Shown here: one piece after another, positions 1 to 8,287 of the stretch
Layout of the letters: every line of letters starts with the position of its first letter
How positions within the stretch are numbered: position 1 is the stretch's first letter
Assembly: GCA_029225065.1 (NCBI GenBank)
Contig: JAQXVT010000038.1
Location: forward strand, 62,001-126,000
Reading direction: 5' to 3'
DNA: 64,000 nt
From: Lachnospiraceae bacterium
GTDB lineage: Bacteria; Bacillota; Clostridia; Lachnospirales; Lachnospiraceae
The notes under the pieces: generated by a model
The model's input: only the letters and a program-made list of their open reading frames with translations
Told to the model about the DNA's origin: nothing
The model's database searches: none
Position numbers and translations under genes: made by a program

Positions 1-43
1 TTTGCGAGGCGGAGCGCGCAGTAAAGAACAGGGGGAAGAACTG

Positions 44-601
44 ATGGATAAAGAAAAGATAATGGAAGGCGTAAAACTGATCCTGGAGGGAATCGGCGAG
101 GATCCGACAAGAGAGGGACTGCTGGAGACTCCGAACCGCATCGCACGGATGTACGAGGAGCTGGCCGGCGGCTACACAGACAATGCGGCAGAGCATCTGA
201 GAAAACGGTTCCATGTGGACAATAATGACATGGTCATCGAGAAGGACATTCATTTTTATTCATTCTGCGAGCACCATATGCTTCCGTTTTACGGAACTGC
301 GGCAATCGCATACATTCCAAACGGCGAGGTAGTCGGCCTGAGCAAGATCGCACGCACCGTGGAAGTGTTTGCAAAGCGCCTGCAGCTGCAGGAGCGCCTG
401 ACCGCGCAGATCGCGGATGTATTTATGGAAGAATTAAAGCCGCAGGGCGTGATGGTGCTCATCGAGGCTGAGCATATGTGCATGACGATGCGTGGTATCA
501 AGAAGCCGGGTACCAAGACGGTTACGGTCGTGACCCGCGGGGTATTTGATGACAATGACAAACTGCAGAATAAGTTTTTCCGGATGCTGGAGCACCACTG
601 A
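44..601 (+). CDS. folE: GTP cyclohydrolase I
   Basis: Converts GTP to 7,8-dihydroneopterin triphosphate, the first step of folate synthesis, in the cytosol. The protein has 185 residues, normal for the family. The zinc-binding signature is visible: a Cys-Glu-His-His stretch (CEHHMLPF) in the middle and a second Cys in EHMCMTMRG, plus GLSKIAR. I chose the ATG at 44 because GGGGGAAG lies just upstream; the frame is open further upstream but that part does not resemble the family. The stop overlaps the next start by one base (TGATG), so the two genes are translationally coupled. It leads a folate operon with an HD protein, folP and folB-folK. The promoter lies outside the window. Confidence 0.96.
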   Translation: MDKEKIMEGVKLILEGIGEDPTREGLLETPNRIARMYEELAGGYTDNAAEHLRKRFHVDNNDMVIEKDIHFYSFCEHHMLPFYGTAAIAYIPNGEVVGLSKIARTVEVFAKRLQLQERLTAQIADVFMEELKPQGVMVLIEAEHMCMTMRGIKKPGTKTVTVVTRGVFDDNDKLQNKFFRMLEHH

Positions 602-1248
602 TGGCAGCAATGGGAGATGGAGAAGAGAAGCAGAGCGTATCTGAACAGATAGAGACGAAAACGGAAGAAAAACAGACGTGGAAAGTTCCGGATGAAGGCA
701 ATTTCGGGAGAGTGGCGCAGAACACAGCAAAATCGTTGAAACAGGAGTCTGGAATCAATCAGATGGAGATGGCGCGCGTAGATGCGATTGTGACGCATCC
801 GCTCTGGCGGGACAGTGTGGCGCGTATTGCGCAGCTGGAAGCGGCGCGGGAATTCTGCCGTCACGATGTGGCGCATTTTCTTGATGTGGCGCGGCTTGCG
901 TGGATCGAAAATCTGGAGCGGGGACTTGGCGTTTCCAAAGAGGAAATTTATGCAGCGGCGCTCCTGCACGATATCGGCCGTCATCTGCAGTATGAAAAAG
1001 GCATCCCGCATGACGAGGCGAGTGTGCAGCTTGGCGGGCAGATTCTGACGAACTGCGGGTTTTCTGCGGATGCGAAAAAGAGGATTTTAGAGGCGATCGG
1101 CGGTCACCGAAATAAAGATACGAAGACGCGTGATGACCTGTGCGGACTGATTTACCGGGCTGATAAGGGATCGCGGATGTGTCTTCTGTGTCAGGCAGAA
1201 AAAGCATGCAACTGGAGCGAGGAGAAGAAGAACCGGCATATCGGGTGA
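601..1248 (+). CDS. HD-domain phosphohydrolase-like protein of the folate operon
   Basis: A 215-residue soluble protein. After a low-complexity, charged N-terminal stretch of about 50 residues comes an HD domain: CRHDVAHFLDVAR supplies the first His, and AALLHDIGRH the central His-Asp pair that binds metal; GGH and a later YRADK-type Asp complete the pattern. HD proteins are usually metal-dependent phosphohydrolases. It overlaps folE by one base and precedes folP, so it is very likely part of folate synthesis. The step between FolE and FolB (loss of three phosphates from dihydroneopterin triphosphate) has no other candidate in this operon, which makes this protein a reasonable but unproven candidate. 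The first 50 residues may not all be translated; a later in-frame ATG (MEMARVDAI) is possible. Confidence 0.82.
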   Translation: MAAMGDGEEKQSVSEQIETKTEEKQTWKVPDEGNFGRVAQNTAKSLKQESGINQMEMARVDAIVTHPLWRDSVARIAQLEAAREFCRHDVAHFLDVARLAWIENLERGLGVSKEEIYAAALLHDIGRHLQYEKGIPHDEASVQLGGQILTNCGFSADAKKRILEAIGGHRNKDTKTRDDLCGLIYRADKGSRMCLLCQAEKACNWSEEKKNRHIG

Positions 1249-1375
1249 TAATACCTGAAGAGAATATTGCAGCGCGGAAGGAAAGCAGTGTACATTCCGC
1301 TGCTTTTGGGGCGGCAAATGTCGGGGAGACAAACGAAAGGAAATCCGGTGCTATGCCGGAGAAAGGACCAGAAGG

Positions 1376-2197
1376 ATGAAAATCGGAAATCGTGAATTTG
1401 ATACAGCACATGACTGTTATATTATGGGTATTTTAAACGTGACGCCGGACTCTTTTTCGGATGGCGGAAGATGGAATGATCTGGAAAAGGCAAAAAAGCA
1501 TACGGCGGATATGATCGCGGAGGGCGCGTCGATCATCGATATCGGCGGAGAGTCCACGAGACCGGGCCATGTGCAGATCAGCAATCAGGAAGAGATTGAG
1601 CGCGTCGTGCCGATGATTGAGATGGTAAAGAAAGAGTTTGATATCCCGGTGTCGATCGACAGCTACAAGAGTGAAGTGGTAGAGGCAGCGTTAAAAGCAG
1701 GCGCAGACCTTGTAAATGATATCTGGGGCCTGAAATATGACCGTCACGTGGCAGATCTGATTGCACAGTATCAGGTGCCGTGCTGCCTGATGCACAACCG
1801 GGAAAAGGCGGAATACACGAATTTCCTTGATGAGATGTGCGAGGATTTAAGAGCGTCTGTGGCGATCGCGAAGGCAGCGGGCGTAAAGGATGAGCAGATC
1901 ATTCTCGATCCGGGCGTTGGCTTCGGAAAGACGTATGAGAACAATCTGGCTGCGATCCATCATCTGGAGCGTCTGGTGGAGATGGGCTATCCGGTACTGC
2001 TGGCAACCTCAAGAAAGTCGGTCATCGGGCTGACACTGGACCTTCCGACCGAGGAGCGCGTCGAGGGAACGATGGTGACGACGGTGTTTGGTGTGCAGAA
2101 GCATGCGGCGTTCGTCCGTGTACATGACGTAAAGGAAAATATGCGGGCAATCCGTATGACGCAGGCGATTATGGCGGAGTGCAAGCCGGAGTTCTGA
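1376..2197 (+). CDS. folP: Dihydropteroate synthase
   Basis: Condenses 6-hydroxymethyl-7,8-dihydropterin pyrophosphate with p-aminobenzoate; the target of sulfonamides. The 273-residue TIM-barrel protein shows the family signatures MGILNVTPDSFSDGG near the N terminus and GGESTRPGH soon after, followed by SIDSYKS, NDIWG, LDPGVGFGKT and TSRKS, all in the expected order. AGAAAGGACCAGAAGG before the ATG provides the ribosome site. It lies 127 bases after the HD-protein gene and about 100 bases before folB-folK. No key residue appears to be missing. Confidence 0.97.
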   Translation: MKIGNREFDTAHDCYIMGILNVTPDSFSDGGRWNDLEKAKKHTADMIAEGASIIDIGGESTRPGHVQISNQEEIERVVPMIEMVKKEFDIPVSIDSYKSEVVEAALKAGADLVNDIWGLKYDRHVADLIAQYQVPCCLMHNREKAEYTNFLDEMCEDLRASVAIAKAAGVKDEQIILDPGVGFGKTYENNLAAIHHLERLVEMGYPVLLATSRKSVIGLTLDLPTEERVEGTMVTTVFGVQKHAAFVRVHDVKENMRAIRMTQAIMAECKPEF

Positions 2198-2304
2198 TAG
2201 AATTGTTTATGGACAGAATGCACATCCAAAGGAATTGCGGATGTTTTGCGACTGCGAATGTCCGCTTTATTCAGTGAAAAGAGAAAGGAAAAGGAGCTTA
2301 CGTG

Positions 2305-3138
2305 ATGAACATCGGAAAATACGATGAAATCCATATTGAAAATCTCGTCTGCTTTGCAAGACACGGTGTTTACCCGGAGGAGACGGCGCTTGGCCAGAAA
2401 TTTGTGGTATCGCTGACGATGTATACCAGAACGCGCCGCGCCGGAATGTCGGATGAACTGGAAGCGTCGACGAATTATGGCGAGGTGAGCCATTTTATTA
2501 CGGAGTGGATGAGGGAGCATACGCGCAAGCTGATCGAGGCGGCGGCGGAAGGGCTTGCAGCGGCGATTCTGCAGCAGTATCCGCTTGTGGAAGGTGTCAC
2601 ACTGGAACTGAAAAAACCGTGGGCGCCGGTTGGACTTCCGCTTGATACCGTATCTGTAAAGATTACGCGGTTCTGGCATACGGCGTATATTGCTCTGGGT
2701 TCGAATATCGGGGACAGCAAGGCATATCTGGATGGTGCGGTGCTGGCGCTGGATGCGCTTCCGGGCTGTGAGGTGGAAAAGGTTTCTTCCTATTTAGTTA
2801 CAAAGCCGTACGGTGGTGTGGAACAGCCGGATTTCCTGAATGCATGTCTGCGTCTGCGGACACTTCTGGAACCGCAGGAGCTGCTTGACCAGATGCACGT
2901 AATCGAGCAGGCAGCGCACAGGGAGCGGCTGATTCACTGGGGACCGCGCACACTGGATCTCGATCTTCTGCTGTACGATCAGGAGGTGTTCGAGAGTGAT
3001 ACGCTGATCGTGCCGCACGTGGAAATGCATCTGAGGGATTTTGTACTTCAGCCGATGGCGGAAATCGCACCAAATCTGCGCCATCCGATCCTGAAAAAGA
3101 CAATGGCGCAGCTGCTTACGGAATTGGCAGCCAGATAG
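2305..3138 (+). CDS. folBK: Bifunctional dihydroneopterin aldolase / HPPK (FolB-FolK)
   Basis: A natural fusion of two successive folate enzymes, 277 residues. Residues 1 to about 120 are dihydroneopterin aldolase (FolB): the start DEIHIENLVCFARHGVYPEE and the later KPWAPVGLPLDTVSVKI are typical. Residues from about 122 are 6-hydroxymethyl-7,8-dihydropterin pyrophosphokinase (FolK): YIALGSNIGD, KPYGGVEQPDFLNA, and the diphosphate-binding part WGPRTLDLDLLLYD then LIVPH. Such FolBK fusions are known in Firmicutes. A GTG lies one codon upstream at 2302, but the ATG at 2305 has better spacing from AAGGAG. It is the last gene of the folate operon, and its TAG stop lies in the loop of a terminator-like hairpin. 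Confidence 0.95.
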   Translation: MNIGKYDEIHIENLVCFARHGVYPEETALGQKFVVSLTMYTRTRRAGMSDELEASTNYGEVSHFITEWMREHTRKLIEAAAEGLAAAILQQYPLVEGVTLELKKPWAPVGLPLDTVSVKITRFWHTAYIALGSNIGDSKAYLDGAVLALDALPGCEVEKVSSYLVTKPYGGVEQPDFLNACLRLRTLLEPQELLDQMHVIEQAAHRERLIHWGPRTLDLDLLLYDQEVFESDTLIVPHVEMHLRDFVLQPMAEIAPNLRHPILKKTMAQLLTELAAR

Positions 3139-3155
3139 GCGAGCGGCTGTTTTTT
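3128..3155 (+). terminator. Possible intrinsic terminator of the folate operon
   Basis: CAGCC (3128-3132) can pair with GGCTG (3145-3149), followed directly by six T (3150-3155). The stem is short, so this is a modest candidate. The folB-folK stop codon lies in the loop. Confidence 0.5.
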
Positions 3156-3174
3156 CGGGAATGAAAAAACGTAG

Positions 3175-3203
3175 TAGACAAGCTGTCGCTAATTCAGTAT
3201 AAT
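3175..3203 (+). promoter_or_regulatory. SigmaA-type promoter before the GGDEF gene
   Basis: TAGACA (3175-3180), 17-base spacer, TATAAT (3198-3203). The start of transcription would fall near 3210, giving a leader of about 185 bases before the GGDEF gene. Confidence 0.7.
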
Positions 3204-3303
3204 AAAAATGATATATATTTGAACGTTTTACTTTTGAGATCGGCCGGGAGACCGGCAGATGCGCAGGAAAAAGGATGATGTCGCAGGTAATCGTGCTCAG
3301 CGC

Positions 3304-3332
3304 AGGAGTGTGTCTTCGGCACATTCCTTTTT
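3304..3332 (+). terminator. Terminator-like hairpin within the leader of the GGDEF gene
   Basis: AGGAGTGTG (3304-3312) pairs with CACATTCCT (3320-3328), with one G-U pair, and is followed by a T-run to 3332. It lies between the promoter at 3175 and the start codon at 3395, so it can act as an attenuator. I could not identify a known riboswitch upstream of it. Confidence 0.55.
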
Positions 3333-3394
3333 ACGTGCAGATGATGCGGCGGGCAGCGAGACGGCCTGTCCCGTACAGATAAGGACGGGAATGA

Positions 3395-4312
3395 ATGAAA
3401 AACTATAAGATGACAATGCAGCAGGCACAGGAACTGGTGCAGAAGTATGAAAATGTGTTTTCAGTGGCACGTATCCTGAAAGGTGAGACAATCGTGGAGG
3501 CATCAATGGGAGCCTCGCAGAACCTTTCAATGGAGCCATGTCGGTGTTTTGATTACTGGGGGCGCGGATCAAGGTGTGAAAACTGCGTTTCTCTGAAAGC
3601 ATTGAAAGAAAAAAAGAAAAAGACAAAGCTGGAATTTCGACAGAATGACGTTTATCAGGTCAGTGCGCATTATATGGAGATTGATGGGATGCCGTACGTA
3701 ATGGAGCTCATCCAGTATCTCGATGAGGCGGACCTGGTGGATTTAAGCGGAAGCGAACTGCTTCTTACAAGGCTGAACGGCTTTAAGGATGAATTGTACC
3801 GCGACGTGCTTACCGGTGCGTACAACCGGCGTTATTATGAGGAGCAGCTGCGTCATCAGGTGCTTCCGGCCGGAATCGCGATGATTGATCTGGACGATTT
3901 CAAGATTTACAACGATACATGCGGTCACAGTGCAGGTGATATTGCGCTGACGACCGTCGCAGCGGTGATTCGCAGCATGATCCGCAGGACGGATCTGCTG
4001 ATTCGTTACGGCGGGGATGAATTCCTGCTTGTGATACCGGGGGTCGAGGCGGAAGATTTTGAGCAGAAGCTTCGTCAGCTGCAGGACGAAGTGCATTCCA
4101 AGGAGGTTCCCGGGTATACAAAACTGCAGCTGTCCGTGAGCATTGGCGGTGTGCTTTCAGAGGAGCGCAAAATTGAAGCTGCAGTAGAGATAGCAGACAA
4201 GCTGATGTACCGCGCAAAAAACCACAAAAATACAGTGGTGACGGCAGTCAACAGTCAGGTGGTCGGGCCGAATGGCGTTTTTAATGAGGCGAGTGAAAAG
4301 GTTCGTCAGTAG
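3395..4312 (+). CDS. PAS-like/GGDEF diguanylate cyclase (N-terminal part of a broken fusion)
   Basis: Residues 1 to about 120 form a sensor-like region with a Cys-rich stretch (CRCFDYW, then CENC). Residues about 140-290 are a GGDEF domain: LTGAYNRRYYEE, IDLDDFKIYND, RYGGDEF with the GGDEF motif at residues 206-210, then SIGG and ADKLMYRAK. This motif is that of an active c-di-GMP synthase. The frame ends at a TAG codon (4310-4312), but the very next codons in the same frame read ILIVDDSELNRE, the start of a receiver domain. The TAG therefore seems to cut a longer GGDEF-REC-HD-GYP protein. The GGDEF domain itself is complete, so this 305-residue piece may still work alone. Confidence 0.85.
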   Translation: MKNYKMTMQQAQELVQKYENVFSVARILKGETIVEASMGASQNLSMEPCRCFDYWGRGSRCENCVSLKALKEKKKKTKLEFRQNDVYQVSAHYMEIDGMPYVMELIQYLDEADLVDLSGSELLLTRLNGFKDELYRDVLTGAYNRRYYEEQLRHQVLPAGIAMIDLDDFKIYNDTCGHSAGDIALTTVAAVIRSMIRRTDLLIRYGGDEFLLVIPGVEAEDFEQKLRQLQDEVHSKEVPGYTKLQLSVSIGGVLSEERKIEAAVEIADKLMYRAKNHKNTVVTAVNSQVVGPNGVFNEASEKVRQ

Positions 4313-5447
4313 ATTCTGATTGTCGACGATTCAGAGCTGAACAGGGAAATTCTTTCCGAGATGCTGCACAAGGATTTTCGAATTCTGGAAGCGGCAGACG
4401 GGAGGCAGGCGCTTGAGATGCTGCAGCAGCAGGGCACCGGAATTTCACTGGTATTGCTGGATATTATCATGCCGGTCATGGATGGATTTGGCGTGCTCAG
4501 TTACATGGCGCGTGAGCACATCATAGATGATATTCCGGTTATCATGATCTCAAGCGATGATTCCGAAAAAAATATCAGGCGGGCATATGAGCTTGGCGTA
4601 TCCGATTATATCAGCCGTCCGTTTGATTCCAAGGTTGTTTACCAGAGAGTGTTCAACACGATCAAGCTTTACGCAAAGCAGCGCAAGCTGATTACGCTGG
4701 TGACGGATCAGATTTATGAAAAAGAGAAAAACAGCCGTATGATGGTCAGCATTTTAAGCCAGATCGTCGAGTTTCGAAACGGAGAGAGCGGATTGCACGT
4801 ACGGCATATCAATATTCTGACAGAAATGCTGTTGGATCGTCTGATGGAGAGAACCGGACAGTATCATTTAAGCTGGAATGAACAGTATTTGATTACCCTG
4901 GCCTCGTCGCTGCATGATATTGGTAAGATCGGCATCGATGGAAAGATTCTTAATAAGCCTGGACGCCTGACAGCAGAAGAATTTGAAGAGATGAAAAAGC
5001 ATACGGTCATTGGGGAAGAGATTCTGCGCAGCCTTGAGCTTGTACCAGAATGAGCTGCTTGTAAAGGTGGCACGTGAGATCTGCAGGTGGCATCATGAGC
5101 GCTACGACGGAAGAGGCTATCCGGACGGACTGAAGGGCGAGGAGATTCCGATCTCAGCACAGGTCGTTTCTCTGGCAGATGTTTATGATGCACTGGTCAG
5201 CGACCGTGTTTACAAAAAAGCATATTCCCATGAAAAAGCAATTTAGATGATTTTAAATGGAGAGTGCGGTGTGTTCAATCCACTGCTTCTGGAATGTCTG
5301 CTGGATATCGAGGACAAGATCAAGATCCGCATTTCGGGCAGAGGCACTGCGCCGAAAATCAGCGAGCACGGAAAGCAGGAACAGGCTGCAATGCTTTCTG
5401 AAAATTCCCTGGAGTCATCGGGGGCAGAAGCATCAGCAGATTTATGA
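4313..5447 (+). pseudogene. Decayed receiver (REC) plus HD-GYP c-di-GMP phosphodiesterase
   Basis: This is the C-terminal continuation of the GGDEF gene. After the TAG at 4310 the same frame gives a receiver domain (ILIVDDSE; phosphoacceptor Asp in LVLLDIIMPVMDG) and the first half of an HD-GYP domain (GLHVRHI, SLHDIGKIGIDG). Around 5038-5043 the frame shifts by one extra base: the first frame stops at 5053 while the other continues as LYQNELLVKVAREICRWHHE, then RYDGRGYPDGLKGEEIP, the GYP core. A second in-frame TAG at 5244-5246 interrupts HEKAI and MILNGECGVFNPLLLE; translation could continue to 5447. Two nonsense codons and one frameshift point to true decay rather than one sequencing error. 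An internal restart at the ATG at 4361 could give only a truncated receiver piece. Confidence 0.85.
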
Positions 5448-5661
5448 CAGACTTGGCCCAGCTTTAGATAAGGGAGAAGCTGGTTTGCAGGAGCGTGACA
5501 GAGCCCCTGAGGCACGCGAAAGTTTGCCTTGCAAGTATGGTGAATTTTGCGGGGAACACCGGATTACAGAAAAACGGAATTTGGAAGATTGACAATGAAG
5601 AAATAAATAAAAATAAGTGATTTTCAGAAATAAACAGAATCATAAAAAGAAGGGAGTACTT

Positions 5662-6012
5662 ATGACAGTAAGGGAAAGCTACGAAAAGATTGGATCCAAT
5701 TTTGAGGAAGTCTTAAGAAGACTTGGAAGTGAAGCGCTGGTAAAGCGGTTTGCGCTGAAGTTTCTGAACGATACAAGCTTCCAGGATCTGAAGGATGCAC
5801 TGGTAAAGAAGGATGGAGAGACTGCGTTCCGCGCAGCTCACACATTAAAGGGTGTCTGCCTGAATCTTGGCTTTGACCGTCTCTACGAGGTGAGCGCAGA
5901 GCTGACCGAAAAGCTCAGAGGACGCGACACAAGCGGCACGGAAGAACTCTTCAAAAAGGTAGAGGAGCAGTACGAGATCCTGACCGATGCGATACGCGGA
6001 CTCGATCAGTAA
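5662..6012 (+). CDS. HPt-domain phosphotransfer protein
   Basis: A 116-residue histidine phosphotransfer protein. The helix AFRAAHTLKGVCLNLGF contains the phosphorylatable His of the HPt signature (A-H-x-L-K-G). Such proteins pass phosphate between a hybrid kinase and a receiver. The ATG at 5662 follows AGGGAG at good spacing; the frame is open upstream but without family similarity. It follows the broken GGDEF-REC-HD-GYP gene by about 215 bases, and that gene's receiver was probably its partner. With the partner decayed, the protein may be an orphan or may serve another relay. No kinase domain lies nearby. Confidence 0.88.
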   Translation: MTVRESYEKIGSNFEEVLRRLGSEALVKRFALKFLNDTSFQDLKDALVKKDGETAFRAAHTLKGVCLNLGFDRLYEVSAELTEKLRGRDTSGTEELFKKVEEQYEILTDAIRGLDQ

Positions 6013-6028
6013 GCAGAGGAAACAGGAG

Positions 6029-6059
6029 GGGGATGTGCCGGAGGGTGCATCCCCTTTTT
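6029..6059 (+). terminator. Intrinsic terminator after the HPt gene
   Basis: GGGGATG (6029-6035) pairs with CATCCCC (6048-6054), followed by five T. It ends the c-di-GMP/HPt transcript. Confidence 0.8.
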
Positions 6060-6068
6060 ACTAAAATA

Positions 6069-6115
6069 TACGCTCGGAGTCTTTCCTGCACCTGCACAAA
6101 AAGACTCCGAGCGTA
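6069..6115. repeat. Perfect 16-bp inverted repeat before the aldo/keto reductase gene
   Basis: The arm 6069-6084 (TACGCTCGGAGTCTTT) is exactly complementary to 6100-6115, with a 15-base spacer. No T-run follows on the + strand, so it is not an ordinary terminator in that direction; on the - strand a T-rich stretch follows. It sits between the HPt terminator and the ribosome site of the next gene. Confidence 0.85.
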
Positions 6116-6138
6116 CATTAAAAAGGAGGAGACATAGT

Positions 6139-7161
6139 ATGGAGACTGTAAGACTTGGAAAAACAGGAATCGTCACGAACAAAAACGGATTCGGTGCATT
6201 GCCGGTGCAGCGCGTCAGCGATGATGAGGCCGTAAAAATCCTGCGCCGGGCGTACGAGGGCGGCATCACGTATTTCGACAGCGCACGCTACTATACGGAC
6301 AGTGAGCACAAGCTTGGTCTGGCGTTTGAGGGAATGCGCGATAAAATCTATATCGCGACGAAGACCGGAGCTGTGACACCGGAGGGCTTCTGGAAGGAGC
6401 TGGAGACGTCTCTTACAAACCTGAAGACGGATTATATTGATGTGTATCAGTTCCACAATCCGGCGTTCTGTCCGAAGCCGGGCGATGAGAGCGGAATCTA
6501 CGACTGTATGCTGGAGGCAAAGAAGCAGGGAAAAGTCCGCCACATCGGTATCACAAATCATCGGCTCAAGGTGGCACAGGAAGCGATTGAGTCCGGGCTT
6601 TATGAGACACTGCAGTTCCCGTTCTGCTATCTTGCGACGGACGAGGACAAAAAGCTGGTTGAAATGTGCAAAGAAGCGGATATGGGATTTATTGCGATGA
6701 AGGGACTTTCGGGCGGACTGATCACCAATTCTGCCGCTGCGTATGCATTTGAGGCACAGTACGACAACGTGCTGCCAATCTGGGGTGTGCAGCGTATGAG
6801 TGAGCTGGAAGAATTCCTCTCCTACATCGTCTGTCCGCCGGCCATGACGGATGAGATTCAGGCGCTGATCGAGAAAGACCGGAAAGAACTGATGGGAGAG
6901 TTCTGCCGTGGCTGCGGCTACTGCATGCCATGTCCGGCCGGAATCGAGATCAACAACTGTGCCCGCATGTCGCTGATGATTCGCCGTGCACCGTCGGCTG
7001 CTCAGCTGACACCGGAGATGCAGAAAAAGATGATGAAGATCGAGGACTGCCTGCACTGCGGAGCCTGCATGAAGAAGTGCCCGTATCATCTGAATACACC
7101 GGAGCTGCTGCAGAAGAACCTGAAGGATTATAAGGAGATCCTGGGCGGTAAAAAGATATGA
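6139..7161 (+). CDS. Aldo/keto reductase with C-terminal 4Fe-4S motifs
   Basis: A 340-residue predicted oxidoreductase. The N-terminal 270 residues are an aldo/keto reductase barrel: RLGKTGIVTNKNGFGALP at the start, FDSARYYTDSE with the catalytic Asp and Tyr, TKTG with the Lys, and HIGITNH. The C-terminal part has two Cys clusters, FCRGCGYCMPCPAGI and CLHCGACMKKCPY, typical of the ferredoxin-like tail of this subfamily and suggesting an iron-sulfur centre. Substrate unknown. AAAAGGAGGAG lies shortly upstream of the ATG. It is a single gene, convergent with a LysR regulator. Confidence 0.92.
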   Translation: METVRLGKTGIVTNKNGFGALPVQRVSDDEAVKILRRAYEGGITYFDSARYYTDSEHKLGLAFEGMRDKIYIATKTGAVTPEGFWKELETSLTNLKTDYIDVYQFHNPAFCPKPGDESGIYDCMLEAKKQGKVRHIGITNHRLKVAQEAIESGLYETLQFPFCYLATDEDKKLVEMCKEADMGFIAMKGLSGGLITNSAAAYAFEAQYDNVLPIWGVQRMSELEEFLSYIVCPPAMTDEIQALIEKDRKELMGEFCRGCGYCMPCPAGIEINNCARMSLMIRRAPSAAQLTPEMQKKMMKIEDCLHCGACMKKCPYHLNTPELLQKNLKDYKEILGGKKI

Positions 7162-7217
7162 TACAGAGAATTTTTTATCAGTAATTATAAAGCAATATAA
7201 TAAGTAAAAACACCAAC

Positions 7218-7255
7218 AAAAATGCTGCGTCCCTTACTCCTGGCGCAGCATTTTT
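7218..7255. terminator. Bidirectional terminator between the reductase and LysR genes
   Basis: AAAAATGCTGCG (7218-7229) pairs with CGCAGCATTTTT (7244-7255), giving a T-run in both directions. The last codons of the LysR gene, read on the - strand, form one arm of the stem. Confidence 0.88.
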
Positions 7256-8121
7256 TCAAGTTCCCGGGCCGCGATACTGGCGGGCTGGGAAGGATTTTTG
7301 ACGAGGCAGATTGAGCGTGAGGGCAGTTCGCAGTCGAGCCGAATCTGGTAGGCTTCCTTTTTGAGCAGCGCATCCATTGCAATCTGCTCAGGAAGAAAAC
7401 CGATACCGAGATCATATTTGATCATGGAAAGAATCTGCTCAGTTGTGGCGACCTCAATATCGGGGCGCAGAGAAACACCGTGCTCAAGGAAGAAGCGCGT
7501 GTGATAATTGTGTGCGTTGGTCTGGTTGTTAAGCAGGATGAACGGATATTTTGCGGCCTGCGCAAGCGAGATCGGATCACCGGAGAGGTGCGAAAACCGT
7601 GGCCCCCCGACAAGAATCTCAGGAAGCGGTGCCAGAACCGTCTCGTGCAGTGGCCTTGCGATGCCGGTCGGTGAGGTGACGATCGCGAGATCGACCAGCC
7701 CGTTTTTGAGGGCTGAGATGGACTGCGGGGTCGTCACGCTTGAAATGTGGATCTTGATATCCGGAAATTTCTGGTGGAAGGCACGGATCTTCGGGAGCAT
7801 CATCAGCTGCAGTGCCGTCTCGCTGACACCAAGGGAGATCGTGCCGCTTGTCAGACTTTTGGCATCGGCAAGTTCGGATTCGGCGGCGAGCAGCTGATGG
7901 TGCGCTGCAGCAACTCGGGTATAAAGCTTTTGTCCCTCCGGGGTCAGGGTGACGCCACGGTTGGAGCGGATGAAGAGCGTGCAGCCAAGCGAATGCTCAA
8001 GGTTTTTGATTGCACGGGAGATATTTGGCTCATTGTTCATCAGAATAGCAGCCGCACGTGTGAAGCTCTGATGCTTGGCAACAAAATAAAAGATACGGTA
8101 ATAATCATAGGAAATATTCAT
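7234..8121 (-). CDS. LysR-family transcriptional regulator
   Basis: A 295-residue regulator. The N-terminal helix-turn-helix starts YDYYRIFYFVAKHQSFTRAA and continues with NISRAIKNLEHSLGCTLFIR, the LysR DNA-binding signature; the rest (from about residue 90) is the substrate-binding effector domain. It is transcribed away from the ATP synthase operon and towards the aldo/keto reductase gene. The intergenic region to atpB has palindromes built from TGATAT/ATATCA that fit LysR binding sites, so it probably controls itself and might touch the neighbouring operon. Effector unknown. Confidence 0.92.
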   Translation of the reverse strand: MNISYDYYRIFYFVAKHQSFTRAAAILMNNEPNISRAIKNLEHSLGCTLFIRSNRGVTLTPEGQKLYTRVAAAHHQLLAAESELADAKSLTSGTISLGVSETALQLMMLPKIRAFHQKFPDIKIHISSVTTPQSISALKNGLVDLAIVTSPTGIARPLHETVLAPLPEILVGGPRFSHLSGDPISLAQAAKYPFILLNNQTNAHNYHTRFFLEHGVSLRPDIEVATTEQILSMIKYDLGIGFLPEQIAMDALLKKEAYQIRLDCELPSRSICLVKNPSQPASIAARELEKMLRQE

Positions 8122-8174
8122 GGGGCACCTCTGTTATAGCGCTTTGACATAATAAACGCCTGGAAATATGTTTC

Positions 8175-8236
8175 TGATATATCATACAGACATAGCAGGA
8201 CGTATGTTAAACATTTTTGAAATATCATTTTGATAT
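8175..8236. promoter_or_regulatory. Two TGATAT palindromes in the lysR-atpB intergenic region
   Basis: A perfect TGATATATCA palindrome lies at 8175-8184. ATATCA-TTT-TGATAT lies at 8222-8236. Both share the half-site TGATAT and fit the size of LysR binding sites. The second lies about 20 bases upstream of the probable -35 box of the atp operon. Confidence 0.5.
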
Positions 8237-8258
8237 AGTAGCCATTTCAATAATACAT

Positions 8259-8287
8259 TTTACGAATCGACGCGTTCTGAGTATAAT
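8259..8287 (+). promoter_or_regulatory. Probable atp operon promoter
   Basis: TTTACG (8259-8264), 17-base spacer, TATAAT (8282-8287). The -10 is perfect and the -35 moderate. Confidence 0.65.

Noticed and set aside
289-1011. Long open frame on the - strand opposite folE and the HD gene
   Set aside because: Its protein has no recognisable motif and no ribosome site, while the + strand genes are clear.
3205-3303. c-di-GMP class I riboswitch before the GGDEF gene
   Set aside because: The conserved core of that class is not visible, so I only report a leader with a terminator.
4310-5246. TAG codons read as an amino acid (recoding) in the GGDEF/HD-GYP gene
   Set aside because: TAG is an ordinary stop elsewhere in the window (folB-folK, atpF), and the same gene also has a frameshift, so decay explains it better.
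6118-7089. 323-codon - strand frame opposite the aldo/keto reductase
   Set aside because: The + strand encodes a well-conserved enzyme; the - strand product is His/Arg/Leu-rich shadow sequence.
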